From positions 806,001 through 870,000 of the forward strand of contig NZ_JANKBI010000001.1 in the NCBI RefSeq assembly GCF_024622195.1: a stretch of DNA of 64,000 nucleotides, written 5' to 3'. Shown piece after piece: positions 9,040-18,050 of the stretch. A program made the translations under genes and the position numbers. Each line of letters opens with the position of its first letter. The first letter of the stretch is position 1. The stretch comes from Murimonas intestini (GTDB taxonomy: Bacteria > Bacillota > Clostridia > Lachnospirales > Lachnospiraceae). The notes under the pieces were generated by a model. It made no database searches, had not been told where the DNA came from, and saw only the letters and a program-made list of their open reading frames with translations.

Positions 9040-10449
9040 CTAGAATCTGAAATAAATGAACGGATTATAAGCTCCGCTTCCCAGCATTACAGCAGCCGTC
9101 CCCAATATAAATACACACAGGATAACCTCTGACACATCTATAACCTTCTGGTTGATATGCGCCCTGACAAATCTCTCAATCCTGCCCCTTAGTACTCCGG
9201 ACATTAATACTGCGCCTGCTATACAAGTCAGAATATACGGCGTTACAAATACCCCTGCTCCTAAAAAGGTTTCCTTTCCAAATGAGACCATCGCCTGCAG
9301 GTAGCCCAAAGCATATGACAAGTCTTCTGCCCTGAAAAATACCCATCCCACAATAACCATCAAAATTACATAAATATGGTTCACAATTTTTACAGGATTC
9401 TTATCCAGCAGCCTTCCCAAAAACAGCCTTTCAATCACAAGAAGCACTCCATGGAACATTCCCCATATTACAAAATTCCAGCTGGCGCCATGCCAAAGGC
9501 CTGTACAGAAAAACACAATAAACAGGTTTATGTATGTCCGCCCATTGCCCTTTCTGCTGCCGCCAAGCGGAATATATAAGTATTCTTTAAACCATGTAGA
9601 AAGTGAAATATGCCATCTGCGCCAGAATTCTCTGATAGATTTCGAAACGTAAGGATAGTTAAAGTTTTCTTTAAATTCAAATCCAAACATCTTTCCTAAC
9701 CCTATTGCCATATCCGAGTATCCTGAAAAATCATAATAAATCTGCAGGCTGTAACAGATTATCCCGGCCCAGGCAGTCCCGAACCCCAACTCCGCTGTTG
9801 TAAGGCCAAATATCATATCAGCAGCACCCGCCAGAGTATTCGCAAAAATCATTTTCTTGCCAAGGCCCCAAATAAACCGCTGTACTCCCTTATAAAATTT
9901 CTCAGCGGTACACTGCCTGCTGCCAAGCTGTTCATTTATATCGTGGTATTTTACAATAGGCCCGGCAATGAGCTGCGGAAAAAATGATATGTACAGCGCC
10001 AGGGATATAAGATTCTTTTGTCCCTTTACTTCCCTCCTGTACACATCAATCACATAGGAAAGCGCCTGGAAGGTGTAGAATGAGATGCCGATAGGCAAAG
10101 CGATCTCAACATGGGGCAATACTTCAGTACCTGCTATACTATTAATTGATTCCACGGCAAAACCGGCATATTTAAATACTCCAAGCATGCCCAGGTTAAG
10201 GACAACTGCTGTTATCAGCCAAAATTTCTTTTTAGTCCCCCCCTCTGTCCGCTCCATGATACAGCCAAACATATAATTGATCAGGATAGAAACTACCATC
10301 AGCAATATATAAACAGGTTCTCCCCATGCATAAAAGAAAAGGCTGGCTGCCAATAGTAGAACATTCCGCCATCTTTCCTGGGCCAGATAATAGAGCACTA
10401 ATACAACTGGTAAAAAAAGCCACAGAAATATACTGGAACTAAATACCAT
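9040..10449 (-). CDS. MBOAT family membrane-bound O-acyltransferase
   Basis: A 469-residue polytopic membrane protein. It begins MVFSSSIFLWLFLPVVLVLYY, has the conserved WRRWHISLSTWFKEYL segment and the catalytic-histidine region FCTGLWHGASWNFVIWG. It resembles AlgI/DltB/PatA transferases that move acyl groups across the membrane. I start it at ATG 10449, with an AAGGAAA ribosome site; a longer reading frame upstream would overlap the SH3 gene and adds a poorly hydrophobic tail. A seven-C run (10237-10243 on the plus strand) lies inside the gene. It is probably paired with the downstream SGNH protein. Confidence 0.88.
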   Translation of the reverse strand: MVFSSSIFLWLFLPVVLVLYYLAQERWRNVLLLAASLFFYAWGEPVYILLMVVSILINYMFGCIMERTEGGTKKKFWLITAVVLNLGMLGVFKYAGFAVESINSIAGTEVLPHVEIALPIGISFYTFQALSYVIDVYRREVKGQKNLISLALYISFFPQLIAGPIVKYHDINEQLGSRQCTAEKFYKGVQRFIWGLGKKMIFANTLAGAADMIFGLTTAELGFGTAWAGIICYSLQIYYDFSGYSDMAIGLGKMFGFEFKENFNYPYVSKSIREFWRRWHISLSTWFKEYLYIPLGGSRKGNGRTYINLFIVFFCTGLWHGASWNFVIWGMFHGVLLVIERLFLGRLLDKNPVKIVNHIYVILMVIVGWVFFRAEDLSYALGYLQAMVSFGKETFLGAGVFVTPYILTCIAGAVLMSGVLRGRIERFVRAHINQKVIDVSEVILCVFILGTAAVMLGSGAYNPFIYFRF

Positions 10450-10466
10450 TATCGTGTTTCCTTTCC

Positions 10467-11060
10467 TTAATAGAAGAATCTGGCCCCTACATAACCTATG
10501 AGACCGTCTGCATTCACTTTGTACCACCCCTGTGCATCTTCTAGAAATTCAACTGTCTGGCCTGCCTCCAGCACGCCGAGTATCTCTCCTTCATAGCTGG
10601 GTGCCTCACGGATGTAGACAGCTCCGTTGGTTGTAATATATACTGGTTCCGGCGGAATATCGGCCTCTGTCTGAGGAGGATCCGTCTGAGGTGCTTCTGT
10701 CTGCGGCGCCTCTGTCTGGGCAACTTCTGTCTGGGGTGCCTCTGTCACAGGAGCCTGTGTCTGAACCTCTTCTGTTTCCGCCGGCTCTGTCTCAGAAGTC
10801 TGCCTGCTGTCCGGGGTCGGTTGTTCTTTCTCAGATTCTGTCTCTTTTTCAGTATTCTTCTCTGTCTTTGTTTCCTGCTGTGTTTCGCTTTCTGTCTCTT
10901 TGGAAGTTTCCGTCTCCCTGCCGGTCTTTGCCGCCGGCTCAGAAGTAATATTTTTGATCAGCCGGAAACCAAGGAAAATCAGCACCAGCAAAATGATAAC
11001 TGCCAGCCCCAGCATAAAATACCTGAGGTTATCTGAGAGCCATTCTTTAAATTCTTTCAT
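10467..11060 (-). CDS. Membrane-anchored SH3 (SH3b) protein with Thr/Glu/Pro-rich linker
   Basis: A 197-residue protein. One membrane helix (about residues 14-36) is followed by a low-complexity stalk rich in Thr and Glu with repeated PQTE units (about 40-135), then a C-terminal bacterial SH3 domain of about 55 residues (VYIREAPSYEGEILGVLEAG, then GWYKVNADGLIGYVGARFF). The topology puts the SH3 domain outside the cell, where such domains bind peptidoglycan or wall glycans. It starts after an AGGAGGAAAGG site and lies between pcrA and the MBOAT gene on the same strand. Its exact role is unknown; a link to wall-polymer acylation is only suggested by position. Confidence 0.75.
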   Translation of the reverse strand: MKEFKEWLSDNLRYFMLGLAVIILLVLIFLGFRLIKNITSEPAAKTGRETETSKETESETQQETKTEKNTEKETESEKEQPTPDSRQTSETEPAETEEVQTQAPVTEAPQTEVAQTEAPQTEAPQTDPPQTEADIPPEPVYITTNGAVYIREAPSYEGEILGVLEAGQTVEFLEDAQGWYKVNADGLIGYVGARFFY

Positions 11061-11134
11061 CTTCCTTTCCTCCTATCGTTTATTCCCGCGGGCAGCGAGC
11101 CAAGTGAACATGCTGCATATGCGTTTACCAGTAT

Positions 11135-13342
11135 TCAGACCTTCTTCAGCTTAGCAAAAGAAGCAAACATTTTCTTCACACCCGCTTTATCAAAGTTAAC
11201 TGTCACTTCATAGTCTCTTCCGCCGTCTGCAATCTTTTCAACTATCCCGACTCCAAACTTTATATGCTGCACGGTATCTCCCACCTCATACTCAAGCCCC
11301 TCGCCCTTCTTCGGTTCCGGCGCCTTATTTTCAAAGGGCCTGGACAGAAAAGCATTTTTAGCCTGGGCAAAAGCATTTTGGCGCGGCATCTCCTTTATCC
11401 TGGGCAGGATCTCATTTGTGGCGGCCACCAGTCCTTCCGGTATCTCATGCACAAATCTGGATACCCTGTTAAACTGGGTCTCTCCCCTGATCATCCTCTG
11501 TCTGGCGCTGGTCAGTGTAAGGCGCTTCATGGCTCTTGTTATCCCCACGTAACAGAGACGTCTCTCCTCTTCCAGATCTGACGGATCATCCGAACTTGTG
11601 GTCATATAGCTTGGGAAAATTCCATCCTCCATTCCCGCCATATACACATTTGCAAATTCCAGCCCTTTGGCGCTGTGGAGTGTCATAAGCACAACATAGT
11701 CACTCTCCTCATCAAGGCTGTCAATATCCGCAACAAGCGCCACCTCTTCCAGAAAACCGCTCAAGGTCGGTGTCTCTGCGCTTTCCTCATATGATACCAC
11801 CTTAGTGATCAATTCATCAATGTTTTCAATGCGTGCCTTAGCCTCATCCGTATCCTCAGCCTCCAGCTCTTTAACATAGCCAGTCTGTTCAATGATCTCC
11901 CCCAGAAGCTCATGCACAGATAAAAACTCCTGCTGGCTGCGCAGCGTCTGAATGAATGTCACAAAGGGCGCCAGTTTGACAGAACTTCTGCCGATGGAAG
12001 GTATCTTGTCCGCTTCCTTTAAAGCGTCATAAAAGCTGATGCCCCGCTCCACAGCATAATCCTGCACTCTTCCAAGAGTCGTGGCTCCTATCCCCCGTTT
12101 GGGGACATTGATGATCCTGCGCACAGCCAGATCATCTTTGGCATTATCCACAGTCTTTAAATATGACAGAAGGTCTTTTACTTCCTTCCTGGCATAGAAA
12201 TTTATTCCGCCTATTATCTTATATGGGATATTCGCCATCAGGAATTTTTCTTCAAACATACGTGACTGGGCATTTGTCCTGTAAAGTACGGCACAGTCGT
12301 TATAGTGGAACTCCCCTTCCCTGACAAGCCGGGAAATATCACCTGCTATATATTCCGCTTCCTCATAAGCAGTCATAAACTGCCTGCATTCCAGCATATC
12401 CCCTTCGTCATTATCTGTCCACAGGCGCTTTTCCTTACGCTCCATATTATTCCTGATCACATCATTGGCTGCATTCAAGATATTCTTAGTAGAACGGTAA
12501 TTCTGTTCCAGCTTGATGGTCCGCGCATTCGGGAACACCTTTTCAAAATTCAGAATATTTCCAATATTAGCCCCTCTGAACTTATAAATGGACTGGTCAT
12601 CATCCCCGACCACACACAGATTCTGGTATTTTGAGGCCAGAAGGCTCACCAGCAGAAATTGGACTGTATTTGTATCCTGATACTCATCTACCATAATGTA
12701 CTTAAAGCGTTCCTGATAATAATCCAGAACATCAGGACAGATGCGGAACAGTTCAACTGTCTTTACAAGAAGATCATCAAAATCCAGCGCATTGCTGTTT
12801 TGCAGCTGTTTCTGGTATTCCTCATATGCCTGTGCTATCTTCTGCTTCCCATAATCCCCGCCTGCATTCAGCCTGTACTCCTCAGGAGATATCATTTCAT
12901 CTTTCGCTGATGATATTGCTCCAAGGATCATCTTTTCCTTGTATACTTTCGTATCAATTTCCAGACGTTTGCAGACATCTTTCATCACTGTCTTCTGGTC
13001 ATCACTGTCGTAGATCGTAAAATTTGTTCCAAAGCCCAGCCTTTCAATATGCCTTCTCAAAATGCGCACGCATGTGGAATGAAAGGTAGACCCCCAAATA
13101 CTCTCAGATCCGAAACCGACCAGTCTGTCAACCCTCTCCCTCATTTCCTGAGCCGCTTTATTCGTAAAGGTGATGGCCATAATATTCCAGGGGTTGATCC
13201 CTTTCTCCTCAATCAGATACGCTATCCTGTGGGTCAGCACCCTTGTCTTGCCTGAACCTGCCCCCGCCAGCAGCAGCAGAGGGCCATCAGTATGGAAAAC
13301 AGCATCCCGCTGCATGTCATTTAATGTATCATAAACACTCAT
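11135..13342 (-). CDS. pcrA: ATP-dependent DNA helicase PcrA/UvrD
   Basis: A 735-residue superfamily 1A helicase of full family length. It has the Q motif and Walker A (LLLAGAGSGKTRVLTHRIA near residue 23), the DEYQDTN Walker B, DDDQSIYKFRGA, QNYRST, VLMTLHSAKGLEF and the CYVGITRAMKRL motif, and ends with a C-terminal Tudor-like domain (DTVQHIKFGVGIVEKI). PcrA unwinds DNA in nucleotide excision repair and clears recombination and transcription blocks. A promoter is visible at 13404-13432, and a GC-rich hairpin (about 13373-13398) lies in the leader. Confidence 0.95.
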   Translation of the reverse strand: MSVYDTLNDMQRDAVFHTDGPLLLLAGAGSGKTRVLTHRIAYLIEEKGINPWNIMAITFTNKAAQEMRERVDRLVGFGSESIWGSTFHSTCVRILRRHIERLGFGTNFTIYDSDDQKTVMKDVCKRLEIDTKVYKEKMILGAISSAKDEMISPEEYRLNAGGDYGKQKIAQAYEEYQKQLQNSNALDFDDLLVKTVELFRICPDVLDYYQERFKYIMVDEYQDTNTVQFLLVSLLASKYQNLCVVGDDDQSIYKFRGANIGNILNFEKVFPNARTIKLEQNYRSTKNILNAANDVIRNNMERKEKRLWTDNDEGDMLECRQFMTAYEEAEYIAGDISRLVREGEFHYNDCAVLYRTNAQSRMFEEKFLMANIPYKIIGGINFYARKEVKDLLSYLKTVDNAKDDLAVRRIINVPKRGIGATTLGRVQDYAVERGISFYDALKEADKIPSIGRSSVKLAPFVTFIQTLRSQQEFLSVHELLGEIIEQTGYVKELEAEDTDEAKARIENIDELITKVVSYEESAETPTLSGFLEEVALVADIDSLDEESDYVVLMTLHSAKGLEFANVYMAGMEDGIFPSYMTTSSDDPSDLEEERRLCYVGITRAMKRLTLTSARQRMIRGETQFNRVSRFVHEIPEGLVAATNEILPRIKEMPRQNAFAQAKNAFLSRPFENKAPEPKKGEGLEYEVGDTVQHIKFGVGIVEKIADGGRDYEVTVNFDKAGVKKMFASFAKLKKV

Positions 13343-13403
13343 TTTTTTACCACCTGACTTTATATTTGCGGCCGGACAGCTCTTATCTGCCCGGCCACTC
13401 TAC

Positions 13404-13432
13404 ATTATATAACAAAATGCCTGTTCTGTCAT
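13404..13432 (-). promoter_or_regulatory. Promoter of pcrA
   Basis: On the minus strand ATGACA (13432-13427) and TATAAT (13409-13404) are separated by 17 bases. Downstream, before the pcrA start, there is a 10-bp hairpin GGCCGGaCAG / CTGcCCGGCC with one mismatch. Confidence 0.55.
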
Positions 13433-13458
13433 CAATAAATGCATATGAAAACACCTGA

Positions 13459-13600
13459 GTTACTGTTCACTCCGTGACCAGTAACACGCTCCGCGATGCA
13501 CAGAAACGGCAAAAACCGCCGTTTCGCGCTGCAACCCTCGGGATTTTCGTGCAAATATGCACGAAAACACCTCGCGGGATGGTGGCGTGTGAACAGTAAC
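13459..13600. mobile_element. 142-bp miniature inverted-repeat element with 8-bp target duplication
   Basis: Perfect 12-bp terminal inverted repeats, GTTACTGTTCAC at 13459-13470 and its complement at 13589-13600, enclose a non-coding interior full of hairpins, including a perfect 10-bp stem TTTTCGTGCA / TGCACGAAAA. The element is flanked by the direct repeat ACACCTGA at 13451-13458 and 13601-13608. This is the structure expected of a MITE mobilised by a transposase that makes 8-bp duplications. It lies between the pcrA and DUF1836 promoters. Related copies are at 18051, 18731 and, decayed, 48968. Confidence 0.85.
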
Positions 13601-13639
13601 ACACCTGACATCAAATTTACATTTGGAAGCAAAAAGGGC

Positions 13640-13668
13640 TTGTCATCTAGTATTAAAAACTATATAAT
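13640..13668 (+). promoter_or_regulatory. Promoter of the DUF1836 gene
   Basis: TTGTCA (13640-13645) and TATAAT (13663-13668) are 17 bases apart. Predicted transcription start is near 13675, only about a dozen bases before the ATG, so the leader is extremely short and begins near the GGAGGTG ribosome site. Confidence 0.65.
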
Positions 13669-13686
13669 GTAATGGAGGTGACTAAA

Positions 13687-14304
13687 ATGACAATAGATAC
13701 AAAAGATATGTTGGGCAGTATTATGAGCAGTCTTTCCAGGATTGACTATATCAAGCCTTCCGATATCCCTGGCATTGATTTATATATGGATCAGGTAACT
13801 ACTTTCATGGACGCCCATCTGGCTGCGTCAAAACGCCATTCTGAAGATAAGATCCTGACAAAAACAATGATAAATAATTATGCAAAAAATAATCTGCTTC
13901 CTCCGCCGCTGAAAAAGAAGTATTCCAAGGAGCACCTTCTTGTTTTGATCTTTATTTATTATTTCAAAGGAATACTTTCGTTCAATGACATACAGGCCCT
14001 GCTAAATCCTGTCACTGAACACTATTTCCAGTCAAAAGGCCAGTTGGACATGGAGGCTCTTTATAATGAGGTATTCAGCCTGGAAAAGCTCCAGGTGGAA
14101 AAAATACAGAAGGATATCGCTGCCAAATACAATACTTCTCTGACTACTTTTTCTGACGCTCCGCCGGAAGAAAAAGATTCACTGCAGTTTTTTTCATTTA
14201 TCTGCCTGCTCAGTTTTGATGTATATATCAAAAAGCAGCTAATTGAAAAATTGATTGACGGACTTTCCGACGATGGGCCTGAGAATAAAAAAGATATGGA
14301 ATAA
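13687..14304 (+). CDS. DUF1836 domain-containing protein
   Basis: A 205-residue cytoplasmic protein of the DUF1836 family, found mainly in Firmicutes and of unknown function. Its central part (DKILTKTMINNYAKNNLLPPP followed by KKKYSKEHLLVLIFIYYFKGILSFNDIQALL) looks like a helix-turn-helix or MerR-like winged-helix region, so a regulatory role is possible. I choose ATG 13687 because the upstream in-frame ATG at 13672 overlaps the GGAGGTG ribosome site. It has its own promoter and ends in a strong terminator shared with the convergent yerC-like gene. Confidence 0.75.
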   Translation: MTIDTKDMLGSIMSSLSRIDYIKPSDIPGIDLYMDQVTTFMDAHLAASKRHSEDKILTKTMINNYAKNNLLPPPLKKKYSKEHLLVLIFIYYFKGILSFNDIQALLNPVTEHYFQSKGQLDMEALYNEVFSLEKLQVEKIQKDIAAKYNTSLTTFSDAPPEEKDSLQFFSFICLLSFDVYIKKQLIEKLIDGLSDDGPENKKDME

Positions 14305-14343
14305 AAAACAGCAGAGTGTGTTTATCCGGCACTCTGCTGTTTT
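14305..14343. terminator. Bidirectional intrinsic terminator
   Basis: A perfect 14-bp stem AAAACAGCAGAGTG / CACTCTGCTGTTTT with an 11-base loop separates the convergent DUF1836 (+) and YerC-like (-) genes. The A and T ends of the stem serve as the U tract in either direction. Confidence 0.9.
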
Positions 14344-14347
14344 AATT

Positions 14348-14635
14348 CTATTTATCCATCCTGTCAAAAACCATATCATATCCATCATTACCATAATTAA
14401 GAGAACGGTTCACACGGCTTATCGTCGCTGTTGACGCCCCTGTCTTCTCTGCTATCTCCAAATATGTTTTCTTCTCACGCAGCATTTTTGCCACTTCAAA
14501 ACGCTGCGCAAATGACAGTAACTCATTTACAGTACATACATCCTCAAAAAATTGATAACACTCTTCTTTATTCTTTAAATTTAAGATGGCCTCAAATAAA
14601 TGATCCACGGCCTCTGTCCTGATATTTTTACTCAT
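14348..14635 (-). CDS. YerC/YecD family TrpR-related transcription factor
   Basis: A 95-residue protein with a TrpR-like helix-turn-helix: LSFAQRFEVAKMLREKKTY followed by LEIAEKTGASTATISRVNRSL, which is highly characteristic of the YerC/YecD family in Firmicutes. The size matches the family. A likely promoter lies at 14711-14739 and the gene ends in the bidirectional terminator. The regulated genes are not evident. Confidence 0.88.
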   Translation of the reverse strand: MSKNIRTEAVDHLFEAILNLKNKEECYQFFEDVCTVNELLSFAQRFEVAKMLREKKTYLEIAEKTGASTATISRVNRSLNYGNDGYDMVFDRMDK

Positions 14636-14710
14636 AAGGCTGCCCCTTTACATAATCTTATCTGTATTATTTGCAGCTGTCTCCTGTGGAGCAACTGCTT
14701 TTACCCTGTT

Positions 14711-14739
14711 ATTTTAGCACATTAAAACTTCACTGTAAA
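14711..14739 (-). promoter_or_regulatory. Promoter of the YerC-like gene
   Basis: On the minus strand TTTACA (14739-14734) and TAAAAT (14716-14711) are 17 bases apart, about 75 bases upstream of the ATG at 14635. Confidence 0.6.
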
Positions 14740-14755
14740 GAACATAATTAGTTAC

Positions 14756-15484
14756 TTACTGGCTGCGCTTCCTGTATCTGTTTATGTACTTTTTGTACTC
14801 TTCTACAGAACGATTAACTATCAGCTCCTGAGGAAAGCCCATACACTCCAGCAGCGGATCCAGAAAGCAGTGATTTCCCACATCCTCCTGAGTATGGGCA
14901 TCACTGCCCAGAATAACCGGGACTTCATACTTCATGCACAGATCGAGCAGCTCCACATCATTTGGTATGGGATTCGTCCTGGCTCCCAGGGGATGCAGCG
15001 AATTATTATTGAGTTCAAGCAGCACATGGTTCTCTCCTGCCGCTTTTACAAGCTCCTCATAGTGGAGGGGATACCTGCTGTCATCAGGATGCCCTATTAT
15101 ATCTACATACTGGTTCTGCATGGCTTTTACAAGCGCACGTGTATTCTCCTGAGCTGTTCCGGGCCTGATACAGGGTGTGTGGAGGCTTGCGATGACCACA
15201 TCCATCTGCTTCAGAAGGTATTCGTCCATATCCAGCTTCCCGTCAAAATCCATGACATTTACCTCTGTGCCGAACATGACCTCCACACCATAGATCTCTC
15301 TTGGCATGATGCGCAGGTTCATAAAATAATATTCCATGCAGGTTCCGGGCATAGCCATAGAATGTTCCGTGATCCCAAGCAGCTTCAGCCCCTTATCGGC
15401 AGCAGCCCCGGCCATCTCATGGACTGTGCTGTATGCATGTCCGCTTGCTATGGTATGTGTATGAGAATCTAATACATATTGCAT
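14756..15484 (-). CDS. PHP-domain phosphatase/phosphoesterase (YcdX type)
   Basis: A 242-residue PHP metalloenzyme. The metal-binding motifs are all visible: DSHTHT at residues 6-11, LGITEHS near 36, an ASLHTP stretch, GHPDDSRYP and the C-terminal LGSDAHT. The length and motif order match YcdX-like trinuclear zinc phosphatases rather than the longer histidinol phosphatase. The substrate is not known. It appears monocistronic; upstream is a 190-base region with an 8-bp inverted repeat (15595-15615). Confidence 0.85.
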   Translation of the reverse strand: MQYVLDSHTHTIASGHAYSTVHEMAGAAADKGLKLLGITEHSMAMPGTCMEYYFMNLRIMPREIYGVEVMFGTEVNVMDFDGKLDMDEYLLKQMDVVIASLHTPCIRPGTAQENTRALVKAMQNQYVDIIGHPDDSRYPLHYEELVKAAGENHVLLELNNNSLHPLGARTNPIPNDVELLDLCMKYEVPVILGSDAHTQEDVGNHCFLDPLLECMGFPQELIVNRSVEEYKKYINRYRKRSQ

Positions 15485-15594
15485 CTGTATCTGCCCTTCT
15501 TTCCAAATTTATAATGATATACCTTGTCGTGCGGAGCACGCCCATCCGTAGGATTAAATTATGGGATGCACGGAGGTGTATACATTTTCTTACA

Positions 15595-15615
15595 CGTATA
15601 ATGTGTTATTATACG
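15595..15615. repeat. 8-bp inverted repeat, possible operator or hairpin
   Basis: CGTATAAT and ATTATACG flank a 5-base spacer (15603-15607) in the gap between the PHP gene and the PqqD-like gene. The symmetric AT-rich arms could be a repressor site; there is no T tract for termination. Function is a guess. Confidence 0.35.
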
Positions 15616-15676
15616 TTGAATCGCTAAATTTTGCAACCCACAAAAAGCCACAACAAGCAAACAAACTTAACAATAT

Positions 15677-16042
15677 TTATCCAAGATGCTGATTCTCTGA
15701 AGCCCTTACATACCCTATAAAATGATTTCTGTAGAGGATTCTGAAATACTCAGCAAGTCTTCTGTATCCGGGGCCCTCCGCTCCTGAAAAATGCTTTTCC
15801 ATGAGAAGGGCAATCTCATAGATACTTCGTTTTCCATCCATCTGCTTCCATGCAAAGCTGCCTGTCTCATCCAGTCTGATATGGCTTATGCCAGGCCTTT
15901 TAAACAGCTTTTGCGCTATCCAGTTATAGAACCCTCTGTTCACCATGTGCACTGTCACTATACCTTTTTCATCCAGATCCCATTCAAATCCAGGGTCCGG
16001 AACCGGTATATAATCCAGATAATTATTTTCTTCTTTTTTCAT
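15677..16042 (-). CDS. PqqD family protein
   Basis: A 121-residue protein whose central part (WIAQKLFKRPGISHIRLDETGSFAW, then MDGKRSIYEIALLMEKHF) matches the PqqD winged-helix fold, where the final helix and ILYRNHFIGYV close the domain. PqqD proteins usually hand precursor peptides to radical SAM enzymes. No radical SAM enzyme or precursor peptide is seen here; the neighbour 31 bases upstream on the same strand is an OPT oligopeptide transporter, so a link with peptide handling is possible but unproved. Confidence 0.65.
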   Translation of the reverse strand: MKKEENNYLDYIPVPDPGFEWDLDEKGIVTVHMVNRGFYNWIAQKLFKRPGISHIRLDETGSFAWKQMDGKRSIYEIALLMEKHFSGAEGPGYRRLAEYFRILYRNHFIGYVRASENQHLG

Positions 16043-16073
16043 TTCACATACCTCATATACTCCATTTTTAGTC

Positions 16074-18032
16074 TCATTTATTATCCACAGCCTCTGTCTT
16101 TTGCTTTTTCCAGAGCGAGAACTTCAGAAGACTGAAAACCAGCAATGCAAACGCCGCTATTCCCACAAGCTTTGCCGCCTCTTCTGACATCAGCCCCTCT
16201 GTAAAGGAGGACAGCAGCGCACCCACATTCTCAGCCCCGCCAATTTTACTCGGGATAATCGCAAGCACTGCCAGCAGTATGCCGACAAGCCCCTCTCCAG
16301 CTATCAGCCCTGAACTGTACAGCACTCCTCCGTCGACTGACTCTTTCTTCTTATCATCACTTATATTCTTTTTCCTCTCAATGGCATATCTCACAAGACC
16401 CCCTGCCATCATAGGTATACTGAGGTGGATAGGCAGGTAAAGGCCTACGGCAAACGGAAGCACCGGCACTCCCAGCACTTCTGCCGCCAACGCAGTAAAC
16501 ACGCCGATAAAGACCAGATTCCAGGGCAGATTTCCGTCCATCACTCCCTCCACGACCATTTTCATCAGTGTTGCCTGCGGCGCTGACAGCTCCGGCGACC
16601 CATACCCCCAGGCTGCATCAAGCAGATAGAGTATTCCTCCGATTGCCACTGCCGAAGCCAGTACACCTATGATCTCTCCTATCTGCTGCTTTTTCGGAGT
16701 CGCTCCCAGGATATATCCTGACTTGAGATCCTGGGAGGTATCGCCTGCTATTGCTGCAATGATACAGATAACGGAGCCGATTGCAATAGCTGCCGTCATG
16801 CCGGCCCTTCCCCCCTGTCCCGCCGCTTTTAAGGCCACAGACGCTATCAGCAGGGTTGCTATAGCCATGCCCGACACCGGATTATTGCTGCTGCCTATGA
16901 GGCCCACCATGCGGGAGGAAACTGCTGCAAAAAAGAAACCAAAGACTACGATCATGAGGGCTCCAAAAAGATTCACCGGCACAGCTGGAAGAAGCCAGAT
17001 GGCCGCAGCCAGCAGAAGTACACAGACTGCTATGACAGGCATTGGCAGATCCTGTTCTGTCCTGCTGCCGCCTTCCCCGCCCTTTCCAAATCCCTTCACA
17101 GCCTCCAGGAAAATGCGTGCTATAAGCGGAAGGGATTTTACAAGGCTTAATATTCCTCCACAGGCTACTGCTCCCGCCCCTATATATTTAATATAATTGC
17201 TCCATACTCCAAACGAGCCATGCTCTGCATAAATACTGCCTACAGACACATGTGCCGGAAACAGGATCGTCCCTGAGCCAAACAGTACAATGAGAGGCAT
17301 CATCACAAACCACGCTGTAATGCCCCCTGCCAGAAGATATGCAGAAATTCTCGGGCCGCAGATATATCCCACTCCGAGAAGCGCAGGGAGTACATCTGCT
17401 CCGATGCCTGCACCTTTGTATATTGGTATCTCATAATGGACTTCACTGGGAAACAGCTTCAGTCCGTCTGCAATAAATTTATATACTGCAGAGATTCCCA
17501 GACCAGCAAATACCGCCGAAGCCCTGGAGCCTCCCCGCTCACCTGCCAGGATCACCTCCGCACATGCAGTTCCCTCAGGATATGGCAGAACGCCGTGTTC
17601 CTTTACAATAAGCGCTTTTCTCAGAGGAACCATAAATAAAACTCCCAGGGCTCCTCCTATAAATGCTATCAGGGCTATCTCTGTGACAGATGCAGCCTCC
17701 GTCCCCCATTCTCTGGCCCACAGAAAAAGTGCCGGAAGCGTGAATATTGCACCTGCAGCGACAGATTCCCCGGCAGAACCAATTGTCTGGACCATGTTAT
17801 TTTCCAGGACTGAGTCTTTTTTCAAAATGACCCTGATAACTCCCATAGAAACTACTGCTGCCGGGATCGAGGCAGACACCGTCATCCCCACCCTGAGCCC
17901 CAGATATGCATTTGCTCCTCCAAATGTTATTGCCAATATAATACCCAGCAGTATTGAAGTCCCGGTAAATTCAGGAACTGTTTTTTCAGCTGCTATAAAT
18001 GGTTTAAAATTTTTATCTGAAATATCACCCAT
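16074..18032 (-). CDS. OPT family oligopeptide transporter
   Basis: A 652-residue polytopic membrane protein with about 14 or more hydrophobic segments. The N-terminal GTSILLGIILAITFGGANAY, the VLPYPEGTACAEVILAGE loop and a C-terminal half with GDTSQDLKSGYILGATPKKQ are hallmarks of the OPT family, which imports small peptides or metal-ligand complexes by proton coupling. The ATG at 18032 follows AAGGAG (18045-18040 on the minus strand). A 27-bp mini-element sits five bases upstream of that ribosome site. The PqqD-like gene follows on the same strand. Confidence 0.9.
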   Translation of the reverse strand: MGDISDKNFKPFIAAEKTVPEFTGTSILLGIILAITFGGANAYLGLRVGMTVSASIPAAVVSMGVIRVILKKDSVLENNMVQTIGSAGESVAAGAIFTLPALFLWAREWGTEAASVTEIALIAFIGGALGVLFMVPLRKALIVKEHGVLPYPEGTACAEVILAGERGGSRASAVFAGLGISAVYKFIADGLKLFPSEVHYEIPIYKGAGIGADVLPALLGVGYICGPRISAYLLAGGITAWFVMMPLIVLFGSGTILFPAHVSVGSIYAEHGSFGVWSNYIKYIGAGAVACGGILSLVKSLPLIARIFLEAVKGFGKGGEGGSRTEQDLPMPVIAVCVLLLAAAIWLLPAVPVNLFGALMIVVFGFFFAAVSSRMVGLIGSSNNPVSGMAIATLLIASVALKAAGQGGRAGMTAAIAIGSVICIIAAIAGDTSQDLKSGYILGATPKKQQIGEIIGVLASAVAIGGILYLLDAAWGYGSPELSAPQATLMKMVVEGVMDGNLPWNLVFIGVFTALAAEVLGVPVLPFAVGLYLPIHLSIPMMAGGLVRYAIERKKNISDDKKKESVDGGVLYSSGLIAGEGLVGILLAVLAIIPSKIGGAENVGALLSSFTEGLMSEEAAKLVGIAAFALLVFSLLKFSLWKKQKTEAVDNK

Positions 18033-18050
18033 AATGTCTCTCCTTCATAT

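Noticed and set aside
10237..10243. Seven-base homopolymer runs in the MBOAT gene and, near 37670, in the 1054-residue gene
   Set aside because: Runs of seven occur in several genes here and are short for slippage switches; only the nine-G run at 63432 stands out.
10640..10930. Periodic repeats that might be a CRISPR array
   Set aside because: They encode the PQTE/ETE stalk of the SH3 protein in frame, with no uniform spacers. No CRISPR array is seen in the window.
15485..15676. Possible tRNA or other stable RNA in the gap upstream of the PHP gene
   Set aside because: Only short hairpins are visible, and no cloverleaf or T-loop sequence is present. No tRNA or rRNA gene was recognised in the window.
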